A DNA stretch of 64,000 nucleotides from Nonomuraea polychroma (GTDB taxonomy: Bacteria; Actinomycetota; Actinomycetes; Streptosporangiales; Streptosporangiaceae), in NCBI RefSeq assembly GCF_004011505.1, contig NZ_SAUN01000001.1, forward strand, positions 992,001-1,056,000, read 5' to 3'. The notes under the pieces were generated by a model, which worked only from the letters and a program-made list of their open reading frames with translations, made no database searches and had not been told where the DNA came from. Made by a program: the position numbers and the translations under genes. Position 1 is the first letter of the stretch. Each line of letters opens with the position of its first letter. This document shows positions 7,628 to 15,720 of this stretch, piece after piece.

Positions 7628-9643
7628 ATGCGTGGCCTACGTGCGTCCGCAGCCGTACTGACCCTCGTCCTCGCCACCCTGACCGTCGCGGAGCCGTCCT
7701 CCCCGGCGGTCGCCGGGCCGGCCGACCCCGAGCCGGCCTCGCTCGTCACGCTCTCCGTCCCCGACCGGGCCGCGATGGAACGTCTCGTCGCCTCCGGCGC
7801 CGACCTCACCCACCGGGTACGCCCGCAGCCCGACGGCAGCGTCCAGGTCGACGCGGTCGTCACCCCCAGCCAGCTGACCGGACTCCGCGCCCTAGGCGCG
7901 GCCCTCGCGCCAGAGACTCCGCCCCAGGCCCGCTCGACGGCCACGACGGCGGCGGACCAGATCGTGGTCGAGCGGGCCGTCTGGTACAAGTCCCGCGACG
8001 GGTACTTCCTGTCCGTCGAGGCGTCCAGCAGCCTCGGCCAGGCCGCCGCGCTCACCGTGGCCTGGCAGGGCGGCTCGGCCGAGATGGTGGCGTACGTGGA
8101 CGCGGGCGCCTACCTCGGTCACCAGCTCAGCACGCCGGTCCCGATCACCGGCCGGCCGCACTGGATCACCGTCACCTCCGCAGGCGGGGGCAAGGCCGAG
8201 GCCCGGGTCAAGGAATGGCCGGACGGTGAACGGCCCGACCGCACCGGACCTGGTTACCAGAAGGACTTCGTCACCCAGTACATGCCGCCGGCCCAGCTCA
8301 ACGAGCGCATCAAGGCCCTGCACCGGCGCTACCCCAAGCTGACGGAGCTCATCACGCTGCCGTACCCGACGAACGGCTACCGGCGGCACGCCCAGGCACT
8401 GCTCGGCACCCCGCCCGCGGCCGCCGTCGTGATCACCTCCACCGCGTACGGCTCCGAAGGCGGCAACGACCTGGCCGTGGAGCTGGTCGATCCCGGCGCG
8501 CCCGGCCGCGCCCTGCAGGTGACGGTGAACGGCAAGCTGATCACCGTCAGCCTGGCCACGGCCGGCTCGGGTGCTGTGACCAGCACCGCCGCCCAGGTGG
8601 CCGCCGCGATCAACGCGACGCCCGGCATCCCCGTCCGCGCCGCCACCTACCGCACGGACCCCGGCGCGGGGGTCATGGCGCCTGTGCCGCTCACCCAGCT
8701 GAGCGACTTCCTCAAGGCCCCGGCCGACGTCTCGCGGGGGCCCGCGAGGGTGCTGGCCCTGCGCATCGGCGCGCACCGTGACGGCTCGCGCACCGGCGTG
8801 CTCGCCTACGCCCAGGAACACGCCAGGGAATGGGTGACGCCGCTGGTCGTGATCGAGGCGGCCGAGCGGTTGCTGCGCAACCACGCCCGCGACGCGGCCA
8901 CCCGCCGGCTGCTCGAACGCACCGACGTCTTCATCGTGCCCACCGTCAACCCCGACGGCGCGAACTACAGCTTCTACGACTTCGCCGCCCAGCGGAAGAA
9001 CATGACCAACCACTGCCCGCCCCACCAGTCCGACCCGGCGCTGCGTAACACGTGGGGCGTGGACGTCAACCGCAACTACGCCGTGGGGTCGCTGTTCGAC
9101 GGCTACTTCGGCGCCTCGGCCAACTGCCAGAGCGGCACGTACGCCGGGCCCGGCGAGCACTCCGAGCCCGAGAGCCGCAACGTCATCTGGCTGGCGCAGA
9201 AGCACCGCAACATCAGGTTCGCGATGAACGTGCACAGCTTCGGCGGGTACTTCATGTGGCCGCCCGGCGCGTACAAGCTCGACGGCCGCGTCACCCTGCC
9301 CCGGCCGGCCCCGCCGCAGGAGACGTACTTCCTGCGCTCGGCCCGCACCATCGAGGAGGCCATCGCCGCCGAGCGGGGCACGGTCATCTGGCCGCAGCAG
9401 ACCGGGCCGGTGACGGACGTGCTCTACTCGGCGGCGGGCAACTCCGCGGACGAGCTCTGGTACGACTACGGCGTGTTCGGCTGGGACTTCGAGGTCGGCG
9501 CCGACCTGTGGAATCCGCAGACGCGGGCGTGGGAAGGCGTGGGCTTCCAGCCGCCGTTCAGCGAGGGCCACGCGGAGGCGATGGAGTTCGCCTCCGGCCT
9601 GATCTCGCTGATCGGGGTGGCCGCCGACTACCGGGAGCCCTGA
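7628..9643 (+). CDS. Secreted M14 zinc carboxypeptidase with an inserted beta-rich module
   Basis: 671 residues with a Sec signal peptide (MRGLRASAAVLTLVLATLTV, cut near SPAVAG). The catalytic domain shows the zinc ligands H398 and E401 (QEHAREW), H536 (NVHSFGG) and a likely catalytic E622 (WDFEVG), plus VDVNRNYA substrate-binding residues. Roughly residues 275-360 (from GGNDLAVELVDPG to LTQLSDFL) form a Thr/Ala-rich beta-type module inserted inside the peptidase domain, between the first beta strand and the first zinc motif. It should remove C-terminal residues from extracellular peptides, plausibly feeding the peptide importer upstream. ATG 7628 follows GGAGGAG; a TTG four codons earlier is less likely. 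Its last 16 bases overlap the convergent reductase gene. Confidence 0.9.
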   Translation: MRGLRASAAVLTLVLATLTVAEPSSPAVAGPADPEPASLVTLSVPDRAAMERLVASGADLTHRVRPQPDGSVQVDAVVTPSQLTGLRALGAALAPETPPQARSTATTAADQIVVERAVWYKSRDGYFLSVEASSSLGQAAALTVAWQGGSAEMVAYVDAGAYLGHQLSTPVPITGRPHWITVTSAGGGKAEARVKEWPDGERPDRTGPGYQKDFVTQYMPPAQLNERIKALHRRYPKLTELITLPYPTNGYRRHAQALLGTPPAAAVVITSTAYGSEGGNDLAVELVDPGAPGRALQVTVNGKLITVSLATAGSGAVTSTAAQVAAAINATPGIPVRAATYRTDPGAGVMAPVPLTQLSDFLKAPADVSRGPARVLALRIGAHRDGSRTGVLAYAQEHAREWVTPLVVIEAAERLLRNHARDAATRRLLERTDVFIVPTVNPDGANYSFYDFAAQRKNMTNHCPPHQSDPALRNTWGVDVNRNYAVGSLFDGYFGASANCQSGTYAGPGEHSEPESRNVIWLAQKHRNIRFAMNVHSFGGYFMWPPGAYKLDGRVTLPRPAPPQETYFLRSARTIEEAIAAERGTVIWPQQTGPVTDVLYSAAGNSADELWYDYGVFGWDFEVGADLWNPQTRAWEGVGFQPPFSEGHAEAMEFASGLISLIGVAADYREP

Positions 9644-10485
9644 GCGAACTCGCGCAGGGTCATCGGGGGCCGGCCGCCGATGCGCTCGATGCTCTCGTAG
9701 ACCCCGTAGAGCGGGTGGTGACCGGACCCGATGAAGCGGAAGAGCGCCCACAGGCGGGTGAGGTGCTCCACCGCGACCTCGTCCTGGTAGATCTCCATCG
9801 CTCGGGCCTCCCACTCCTCGGGCGGCACGTCCACGTACGGGATCCCGAAGGCGTCGGCCACCTCGCCGATGGTCGCCATCTGCCCGTTCACCAGACACAC
9901 CGGGTCGTCCACCGGGCGGGCGTCGAGCAGGAGCCCGGCCCCGACCCTGGCCACGTCGGCGGCGGCGACGAGCGGGATGAGCGTGTCCCTGCCGCCGAGC
10001 GGCAGGGCCAGCTCTCGGTTGCCGGAGGCGGCGGCGACCACGGCCAGGTTCTCGAAGAAGACCCCGGCACGCAGGTGCACCGCGCCCACCCCGGCCCAGT
10101 CGAAGACCTGCTCGGACAGCCAGTGGCGGCGCATGCGCGGGGTGCCCGCCTCGGGGGAGGCGTCCAGCTGGGACACCTCGACGACCCGCTCCACCCCCTC
10201 CTCCTTGGCCGCCGCCGCGAACGCCGCGGTGGCGTCGAGCAGCCCCGCCGTCACCGGGTAGGTGAAGTACGCCCGGCGGACCCCGCGCAGGGCGGGGCGT
10301 ACCGTGGTGATCTCACGGAGGTCGCCGACGACCACCTCGGCGCCGATCTTGCGGAGCTCCTCCGCCCGGTGGTCATCGGTGCGCACGAAGGCCCGCACCT
10401 GCTCGCCACGTTCCAGCAGCAGGTCGACGACCTGCCGCCCGGTCCCTCCCTGCGGCCCGCCGGCCGCGCCCGTCACGAGGATCAT
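9628..10485 (-). CDS. NmrA-like NAD(P)-binding protein
   Basis: A 285-residue atypical short-chain-dehydrogenase fold protein. The N-terminal nucleotide-binding loop reads MILVTGAAGGPQGGTGRQVV; GDLRE and the QLDAS segment are typical of NmrA/HSCARG-type proteins, which bind NAD(P) as redox sensors or reduce quinones and small ketones. The usual catalytic Tyr-Lys pair is not obvious. It is the second gene of a two-gene operon: its ATG overlaps the stop of the upstream enoyl-reductase-like gene (ATGA, 10482-10485). Its 3' end overlaps the convergent carboxypeptidase gene. Probably controlled by the divergent TetR protein. Confidence 0.85.
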   Translation of the reverse strand: MILVTGAAGGPQGGTGRQVVDLLLERGEQVRAFVRTDDHRAEELRKIGAEVVVGDLREITTVRPALRGVRRAYFTYPVTAGLLDATAAFAAAAKEEGVERVVEVSQLDASPEAGTPRMRRHWLSEQVFDWAGVGAVHLRAGVFFENLAVVAAASGNRELALPLGGRDTLIPLVAAADVARVGAGLLLDARPVDDPVCLVNGQMATIGEVADAFGIPYVDVPPEEWEARAMEIYQDEVAVEHLTRLWALFRFIGSGHHPLYGVYESIERIGGRPPMTLREFAQGSR

Positions 10486-11516
10486 GCTTCCGCCTTTCCT
10501 GGGAGGGTCAGGGTGAAGAGGCCGAGCCGTTCCAGGTCACGCAGGAACGGGCCCGGCGCGATCGCCTCGGCCGGGCCGTAGACGCCCGGGCGCTCGGGGC
10601 CGTGGCCGTCGGCGATGCGGACCGCGGCCTCCACCGAGGCCAGGGCGCTCAGGCGCCACAGGTCCTGCCCGCTGACCTGCCCCGCGCGGCCGCCGTCCGC
10701 GGTGATCACCTGCGCGGCGACGGTGAAGCGGGAGCCCGCCCTGGTGGCGGCGTCCACGTGCTCGCTGGTGAAGGCCTGCTCGTCCTCGAACGTGTGCGCC
10801 GTGAGCTGCGCCTCCACGTGGCGGGTCCGCACGTGCCTGGGCACGGTGACGACCTCGGAGAACGGGACAGGGGCGATCATCGTGCGCGGCCCGAGCGGCG
10901 GCGGGAACGGGAAGACGGCGTTACGCGGCTCGACGTAGCCGACGTGCTGCTCGCCGTCCGTGTACGTGATCCGCCGGGTGTCGGCGAACAGCAGCTCGGC
11001 GGTCTGCTTGGCCCCCGTCGTCAGCCGCCAGTCCGACACCGAGTAGGCGGTGATCACCCGGTCGATCCCGGTCAGGCCCTCGGCCACGGCCCCGGCGAGC
11101 AGATCGCCCGTACCACCGTAGAAGCTCATCGCCGTGACCATGGTGATGCCGGCCTGTCTGGCGGGCTCCTGCAAGGTGTCGAACATCCACTTGGTGTGGT
11201 GCTGCTCCAGTGCGTGATCGACGTAATGGCAACCGCCTTCGGCGGCGGCCGTGGCGACGGGCCGGCCGGTGTGCGTGAACGGGCCCGCGCAGTGGATCAG
11301 CACGTCCGCCTGCCCGGCCAGCTCCCGTAACGCGGCCGGGTCGTCGATCGTGGCGTGGTGTACGCGAGCGCCGCCGAGTTCGTCGGACAGGGCCTTGAGT
11401 GCGCCGGCGTCCCGTCCGGACAGGATGATCTCCCGGCCGCGGGCCCGGAGTTCGGCCGACACCAGGCGCCCGGTATGGCCCGTGGCGCCGTAGACGGCGA
11501 TGTGCGGTGAGGACAC
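10482..11516 (-). CDS. Saccharopine dehydrogenase-like/trans-acting enoyl reductase family protein
   Basis: 344 residues opening with a Rossmann fold (SSPHIAVYGATGHTGRLVSAEL, then SGRDAGALKAL), the hallmark of the saccharopine dehydrogenase NADP-binding family that includes the mycobacterial trans-acting enoyl reductases. The middle contains HYVDHALEQHH and SFYGGTGDLLAGA, found in this family. The substrate is unknown. GTG start at 11516 is preceded by GGAGGTGAG. It is transcribed divergently from the TetR gene across an 85-bp gap holding a perfect inverted repeat, so derepression by a small ligand is likely. Confidence 0.82.
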   Translation of the reverse strand: MSSPHIAVYGATGHTGRLVSAELRARGREIILSGRDAGALKALSDELGGARVHHATIDDPAALRELAGQADVLIHCAGPFTHTGRPVATAAAEGGCHYVDHALEQHHTKWMFDTLQEPARQAGITMVTAMSFYGGTGDLLAGAVAEGLTGIDRVITAYSVSDWRLTTGAKQTAELLFADTRRITYTDGEQHVGYVEPRNAVFPFPPPLGPRTMIAPVPFSEVVTVPRHVRTRHVEAQLTAHTFEDEQAFTSEHVDAATRAGSRFTVAAQVITADGGRAGQVSGQDLWRLSALASVEAAVRIADGHGPERPGVYGPAEAIAPGPFLRDLERLGLFTLTLPGKAEA

Positions 11517-11542
11517 AACTCACCTCCATGATTCATACTGTG

Positions 11543-11573
11543 GGTACGTAACTGTTCTTCGAAGTTACGTACC
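11543..11573. promoter_or_regulatory. TetR-type operator between divergent genes
   Basis: GGTACGTAAC (11543-11552) and its exact complement GTTACGTACC (11564-11573) flank an 11-base centre. Each arm contains a TACGTA core, the two cores being 21 bp apart, so two dimers could bind on one face of the helix. The site lies in the only gap between the divergent reductase operon and the TetR gene, so it can repress both. Confidence 0.75.
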
Positions 11574-11601
11574 GCGAGTATGCAAGTCAATGGGGAGCAC
11601 G

Positions 11602-12183
11602 ATGATCCGCCGTACCCAGGCAGAGCGTTCGGACGAGACCACGACGGCGTTGGTGCGGGCCGCGCGGGAGTTGTTCGGCGTCCATGGATATGCGGGGACC
11701 TCGATCGACGCGGTCGCCGCGGCGGCGGGGGTGACCAAGGGGGCCGCGTATCACCATTTCGGGGGGAAAGCGCCGCTGTTCCGAGCGGCGTTCGAGGGGG
11801 AGCTGGCGGAGATCTCCGCCAAGCTGGAGCGGGTCGCGGCCGAGGAGAGCGACCCGTGGGCGGCGCTGCGCCGCGGTGCCCGCACGTTCCTGGAGCACTG
11901 TCTCGATCCCGGGTTCCGGCAGATCGTGATGCTGGACGCGCCGTCGGTGCTGGGGTGGGAGGCGGTGCGGGCGGCCGAGCACGGCCACCTGTTGAGCATC
12001 CTGATCGCCGGCTTCAGCCTGGTGGCCGAGGGCGACGAGGCCGCCGTGCCCGCCCGCGCGCAACTCGTCTTCGGCGCGTTGTGCGAGGGCGGGATGTTGC
12101 TGGCCCGCTCCCCGGATCCGGCCGCCGACCTGCCGCGCCTGGCCGCCGAGGCCGACTGCCTCCTCGAGGCCCTCCGTTCCTGA
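11602..12183 (+). CDS. TetR family transcriptional regulator
   Basis: About 193 residues: an N-terminal helix-turn-helix (ARELFGVHGYAGTSIDAVAAAAGVTKGAAYHHFGGKAPLF) and a divergent helical ligand-binding domain with a TetR_C-like segment (AQLVFGALCEGGMLLA). ATG 11602 is preceded by GGGGAG; an in-frame ATG at 11590 would add four residues. It faces the reductase operon with a perfect inverted repeat between them, so it probably represses that operon and itself. The ligand is unknown. Confidence 0.9.
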   Translation: MIRRTQAERSDETTTALVRAARELFGVHGYAGTSIDAVAAAAGVTKGAAYHHFGGKAPLFRAAFEGELAEISAKLERVAAEESDPWAALRRGARTFLEHCLDPGFRQIVMLDAPSVLGWEAVRAAEHGHLLSILIAGFSLVAEGDEAAVPARAQLVFGALCEGGMLLARSPDPAADLPRLAAEADCLLEALRS

Positions 12184-12346
12184 TCACTCCTCGGAGCGCG
12201 GCGGGCGGCCGGGGCCTACAGGGGAGCGACCTTGCCGACGCCGGCGCCCGCGCGTACCACCGATGGGACGTTCTGCGGTGGATCGACCGTGTAGCCGTAG
12301 TAGGTGCCGGGCTCGACGACGGTCCCGTTGGTCTCGGGAGCGCCAC

Positions 12347-12415
12347 GGAAAGCGCTTTCCCTCCCGCATTGTCGGCGCTGCCTCATAGGGGGTAAAAGCA
12401 GCACTGAAACTTTCA
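12347..12415. promoter_or_regulatory. Two further palindromes upstream of the beta-glucosidase gene
   Basis: The 375-base gap before the GH3 gene holds a perfect 14-bp palindrome GGAAAGCGCTTTCC (12347-12360), of the kind bound by LacI-family proteins (central CG flanked by A/T arms), and TGAAACTTTCA (12405-12415). Both lie 140-210 bases before the start codon, upstream of the CebR-like box. The minus strand at 12216-12360 can be read as a protein-like tail (NGTVVEPGTYYGYTVDPP) but has no recognisable family; nothing else is seen in the gap. Confidence 0.5.
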
Positions 12416-12514
12416 CCGGATCTTGTGCTGTTTGCGCTGGTGCCGTGAGTGGCGGCTGCCGGTGCGGTGGGCGGACAGGGGAAATGCGGAGGCCGGGATT
12501 TAGAGTCCGAGTGA

Positions 12515-12528
12515 TGGGAGCGCTCCCA
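12515..12528. promoter_or_regulatory. CebR-like operator
   Basis: TGGGAGCGCTCCCA is a perfect 14-bp palindrome identical to the sequence bound by CebR, the cello-oligosaccharide-responsive LacI repressor of Streptomyces. It ends 30 bases before the beta-glucosidase start codon, where binding would block transcription. No CebR gene is visible nearby, so control by a regulator encoded elsewhere is inferred. Confidence 0.8.
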
Positions 12529-12558
12529 ACCCCCCGAGCCGAGCTGGAGCAGCGTGCC

Positions 12559-15006
12559 ATGGTGAACACGACGATCAAACAATGGGCGATCCGGCTGGTG
12601 GCCGTGGCGATGCTGGCCGCCGTCGGACCGGCCGTCACCCCCGCGGCCGCGGCCGCGGCGCTCCCGTACCAGGATCCGAGCCTGCCCGTCCCCGACCGGG
12701 TGGCCGATCTGATGGGCCGGATGTCGCTGGACGAGAAGCTCGGCCAGATGACCCAGGCGGAGCGCGGCTCGGTGAGCGCCGCGGACGTCACCACGTACCG
12801 GCTGGGCTCGGTGTTGTCCGGCGGCGGCTCCGCGCCGTCCCCGAACACCCCCGCGTCCTGGGCGGACATGTACGACAGATTCCAGAACGCGGCCCTGGCC
12901 ACCCCGCTCGGCATCCCCATCCTGTACGGCGTCGACGCCGTGCACGGCCACAACAACGTCGTCGGCGCCACGATCTTCCCGCACAACATCGGACTCGGCG
13001 CGACCAGGGACCCGGCGCTCGTGCAGCGGATCGGCCGGGCCGTGGCCGAGGAGGTCTCCGGCACCGGCGTGGACTGGAACTTCGCGCCCTGCCTGTGCGT
13101 GGCCCGCAACGATCGGTGGGGCCGTACGTACGAGTCCTTCGGCGAGACGCCCGAGCTGCCCTCCTCCATGGCCACGATCATCAACGGCCTCCAGGGGACC
13201 GCGCTGGACGGCCCGGCCTCCGTGCTCGCCACCGCCAAGCACTATCTCGGCGACGGCGGCACCACGGGCGGCGTCGACCAGGGCGACACCCAGCTGTCCG
13301 AAGCCGACCTGCGGGCGATCCACCTGCCGCCGTTCCGCGCCGCGATCGAGCGCGGTGTCGGCTCCGTGATGATCTCCTACAGCAGCTGGAACGGCACCAA
13401 ACTGCACGGCCACCAATACGTGATCACCACTGTGCTCAAGGGCGAGCTCGGCTTCTCCGGCTTCGTGGTCTCCGACTGGAACGGCATCGACCAGATCGAC
13501 GGCGCCGCCGGGACCTCCGCGCTCGACGTGCGCACGGCCATCAATGCCGGCATCGACATGGTGATGGCGCCGACGGGCTGGCGGCAGTTCATCGACCTGC
13601 TGCGGGCCGAGGTGCAGGCCGGCCGGGTGGCGACCGCCCGGGTGGACGACGCGGTCCGGCGCATCCTGACGAAGAAGTTCGAGCTGGGGCTGTTCGAGAA
13701 GCCCCTGACCGACCGGTCCTACACCGCGACCGTGGGCAGCTCGGCGCACCGGGCGCTGGCTCGCGAGGCGGTGGCCAAGTCCCAGGTCGTGCTGAAGAAC
13801 AGCGGGAACGTGCTGCCGCTGGCCCCGGGCGGCAAGATCTTCGTGGCCGGCAAGAGCGCCGACGACATCGGCAACCAGAGCGGCGGCTGGACGGTCTCCT
13901 GGCAGGGCTCGTCCGGCAACATCACGCCCGGCACCACGATCCTGCAGGGCATCAGGAACGCCGCCGGCTCGGGCACGACCGTGACTTACAGCCGGGACGG
14001 CAGCGGCATCGACGGCTCGTACCGGGTGGCGATCGCGGTGGTCGGCGAGACCCCGTACGCCGAGGGCGAGGGCGACCGGCCCGGCGGGCTCGGCCTCGAC
14101 ACCACGGACCTCAACACCATCGCCACCCTGCGCGCCGCCGGGGTGCCCGTCGTGGTGGTGCTGGTGTCGGGACGTCCCCTCGACATCGCCGCCCAGCTGC
14201 CGAACTGGAACGCGCTGGTGGCCGCCTGGCTGCCGGGCACCGAGGGCCAGGGCGTGGCCGACGTGCTGTTCGGCGCCGTGCAGCCCACCGGCAAGCTGCC
14301 CATGACGTGGATGAGCAGCGCCTCCCAGCAGCCGATCAACGCGGGCGACGGCAAGACGCCACTGTTCGCGCAGGGCTTCGGCCTGACGTACGAGACGCCG
14401 GACGACGACACCAGCCCGCCCACCGCGCCCGGCACCCCCACCGCGTCGGACGTCACCACGTCGTCGGCGCGGCTGTGGTGGACGGCCTCGTCCGACGACG
14501 TGGGCGTGACCGGCTACGACGTCGTCCGCGTGCAGTCGTCGGGGGAGACGGCGGTCACCGCGTCCACGACCACCTCGGCCACGGTCACCGGCCTGGCCGC
14601 GAACACCTCGTACACGTTCGCCGTCTACGCCAAGGACGCCGCGGGCAACCGCTCGCCACGTTCGGGCACCGTCACCGTGACCACACTGGCGGGCGGCGGG
14701 ACCGGGAGGTGCACGGCCACGCCGACCACGCAGAGCCAGTGGAGCACCGGGTACGTGATCCAGGTGACCGTGACCAACACCGGCACGACCACGTTGAACG
14801 GCTGGACGGTCACGTTCACGGTGCCGCCCGGCCATCAGATCACCGGTGGCTGGAACGTCTCCATGGCGGTGAGCGGCCAGGCCGCCACTGCCCGCAGCGT
14901 CGCGCACAACGGGACGCTGGCGCCCGGGGCCAGCACTTCCTTCGGCTTCCAGGGCAGCCGTCCCAGCGGCGACTCCCGCCTCCCGTCCGGCTACACCTGC
15001 TCCTGA
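12559..15006 (+). CDS. Secreted GH3 beta-glucosidase with FN3 and CBM2 modules
   Basis: 815 residues. A signal peptide (IRLVAVAMLAAVGPAVTPAAAAA) leads into a GH3 N-terminal barrel (LPVPDRVADLMGRMSLDEKLGQMTQ; nucleophile D306 in VVSDWNGID) and GH3 C-terminal domain (VVVVLVSGRPLDIA, WLPGTEGQGVADVLFG). A fibronectin type III linker spans about residues 615-712. A C-terminal family 2 carbohydrate-binding module (Cys717 and Cys814 likely disulfide; conserved Trp in WNVSMAVSGQ) should anchor it on cellulose or xylan. It probably releases glucose from cello- or glucan-oligosaccharides outside the cell. ATG 12559 is chosen because it directly begins the signal peptide. The CebR-like box just upstream fits induction by cello-oligosaccharides. 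Confidence 0.93.
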   Translation: MVNTTIKQWAIRLVAVAMLAAVGPAVTPAAAAAALPYQDPSLPVPDRVADLMGRMSLDEKLGQMTQAERGSVSAADVTTYRLGSVLSGGGSAPSPNTPASWADMYDRFQNAALATPLGIPILYGVDAVHGHNNVVGATIFPHNIGLGATRDPALVQRIGRAVAEEVSGTGVDWNFAPCLCVARNDRWGRTYESFGETPELPSSMATIINGLQGTALDGPASVLATAKHYLGDGGTTGGVDQGDTQLSEADLRAIHLPPFRAAIERGVGSVMISYSSWNGTKLHGHQYVITTVLKGELGFSGFVVSDWNGIDQIDGAAGTSALDVRTAINAGIDMVMAPTGWRQFIDLLRAEVQAGRVATARVDDAVRRILTKKFELGLFEKPLTDRSYTATVGSSAHRALAREAVAKSQVVLKNSGNVLPLAPGGKIFVAGKSADDIGNQSGGWTVSWQGSSGNITPGTTILQGIRNAAGSGTTVTYSRDGSGIDGSYRVAIAVVGETPYAEGEGDRPGGLGLDTTDLNTIATLRAAGVPVVVVLVSGRPLDIAAQLPNWNALVAAWLPGTEGQGVADVLFGAVQPTGKLPMTWMSSASQQPINAGDGKTPLFAQGFGLTYETPDDDTSPPTAPGTPTASDVTTSSARLWWTASSDDVGVTGYDVVRVQSSGETAVTASTTTSATVTGLAANTSYTFAVYAKDAAGNRSPRSGTVTVTTLAGGGTGRCTATPTTQSQWSTGYVIQVTVTNTGTTTLNGWTVTFTVPPGHQITGGWNVSMAVSGQAATARSVAHNGTLAPGASTSFGFQGSRPSGDSRLPSGYTCS

Positions 15007-15066
15007 CGTCGGCCGGCCTCCGCCGTCCGGCCCGGCCACGGCACCCACGCGTCGCCCAGTCCGGTG

Positions 15067-15084
15067 ACCGCAGGCGCCTGCGGT
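15067..15084. terminator. Perfect palindrome between convergent genes, possible bidirectional terminator
   Basis: ACCGCAGGCGCCTGCGGT is an 18-bp perfect palindrome in the 89-base gap between the convergent beta-glucosidase and snapalysin genes. Such a GC-rich hairpin could terminate transcription from either side. No U-rich tail is present. Confidence 0.45.
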
Positions 15085-15095
15085 GTTGGGCGGCG

Positions 15096-15617
15096 TCAGC
15101 GGTCCACGTGGAGCCGGCCGAACTCCACCGTGGGCGCGCCGCCGGCGAAGTTGCGGTCCACCTCGGCCCGCTCGGCCGCGTTCGGGTACGGGTTCGTGCA
15201 GGTCACGCCCGCGCTCGAGCCCGACATCAGGTCGGAGCAGCGGCCGGTGCGCCGGTCGGGCAGACCCAGGATGTGGCCGATCTCGTGGGTGGAGATGCGC
15301 AGCGCGTTGTAGCCCTGGGACGTGGCCTGCCGGCCGATCCAGATCGTCCCGCGGCCCAGGCTGGTGGGCAGGGCACGGGGCCAGCCGTTGTCGGCGTACA
15401 CGACGAAGTGGGCGGGCGTGCCCTGGACGAGCCGCACGTTGGCGACACTGGAGTTCCAGATCTGGGCCGCCTGGTTCACGACGGACGTGAACTCGGCCGC
15501 CCTGCTCGCGTCGTACCTGAGCACGGTGACCAGCTGGGCGGCCTGGGCCGGGGCGGTGACCAGGAGCAGGGCGAGGCCGAGGACGAGGGACAGCACGAGA
15601 CGTAGGGGTCTGGACAC
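15096..15617 (-). CDS. Snapalysin-type secreted metalloprotease (M7)
   Basis: 173 residues: signal peptide (RPLRLVLSLVLGLALLLVTAPAQA) and a small zinc endoprotease domain. The motif HEIGHILGLPD (H111, E112, H115, D121) is the snapalysin version of HExxHxxGxxD, where Asp replaces the third His ligand of metzincins. CSDLMSGSSAGVTCTNPYPN resembles the Met-turn region of the family. It lacks a long propeptide. GTG 15617 is preceded by GGAGGA; an upstream in-frame start would add an unstructured Arg/Pro-rich stretch. It is monocistronic. Probable role: extracellular proteolysis alongside the other secreted hydrolases. Confidence 0.93.
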   Translation of the reverse strand: MSRPLRLVLSLVLGLALLLVTAPAQAAQLVTVLRYDASRAAEFTSVVNQAAQIWNSSVANVRLVQGTPAHFVVYADNGWPRALPTSLGRGTIWIGRQATSQGYNALRISTHEIGHILGLPDRRTGRCSDLMSGSSAGVTCTNPYPNAAERAEVDRNFAGGAPTVEFGRLHVDR

Positions 15618-15720
15618 GGGCGTCCTCCGACGGTGGGGGGTGGGAGTCACGCTAGGCGCGACTCCCACGGCCGGGGACGTCCCAGATTGCCCCTATCGCG
15701 GTGATATGGCCCTGCCCAGC

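Noticed and set aside
3630..8055. Long open frames on the minus strand opposite the peptide importer (about 775 and 759 codons).
   Set aside because: They mirror the GC bias of the plus-strand genes, are Arg/His/Val-rich without domains, and lie entirely antisense to well-supported ABC genes.
12216..12360. Minus-strand protein-like tail (NGTVVEPGTYYGYTVDPP) upstream of the beta-glucosidase gene.
   Set aside because: Looks coding over about 45 residues but no family was recognised and it overlaps the regulatory palindrome; left as an unproven remnant.
12184..15048. A 954-codon minus-strand frame over the beta-glucosidase gene.
   Set aside because: Low-complexity Gly/Arg sequence antisense to a clear GH3-FN3-CBM2 gene; no motifs.
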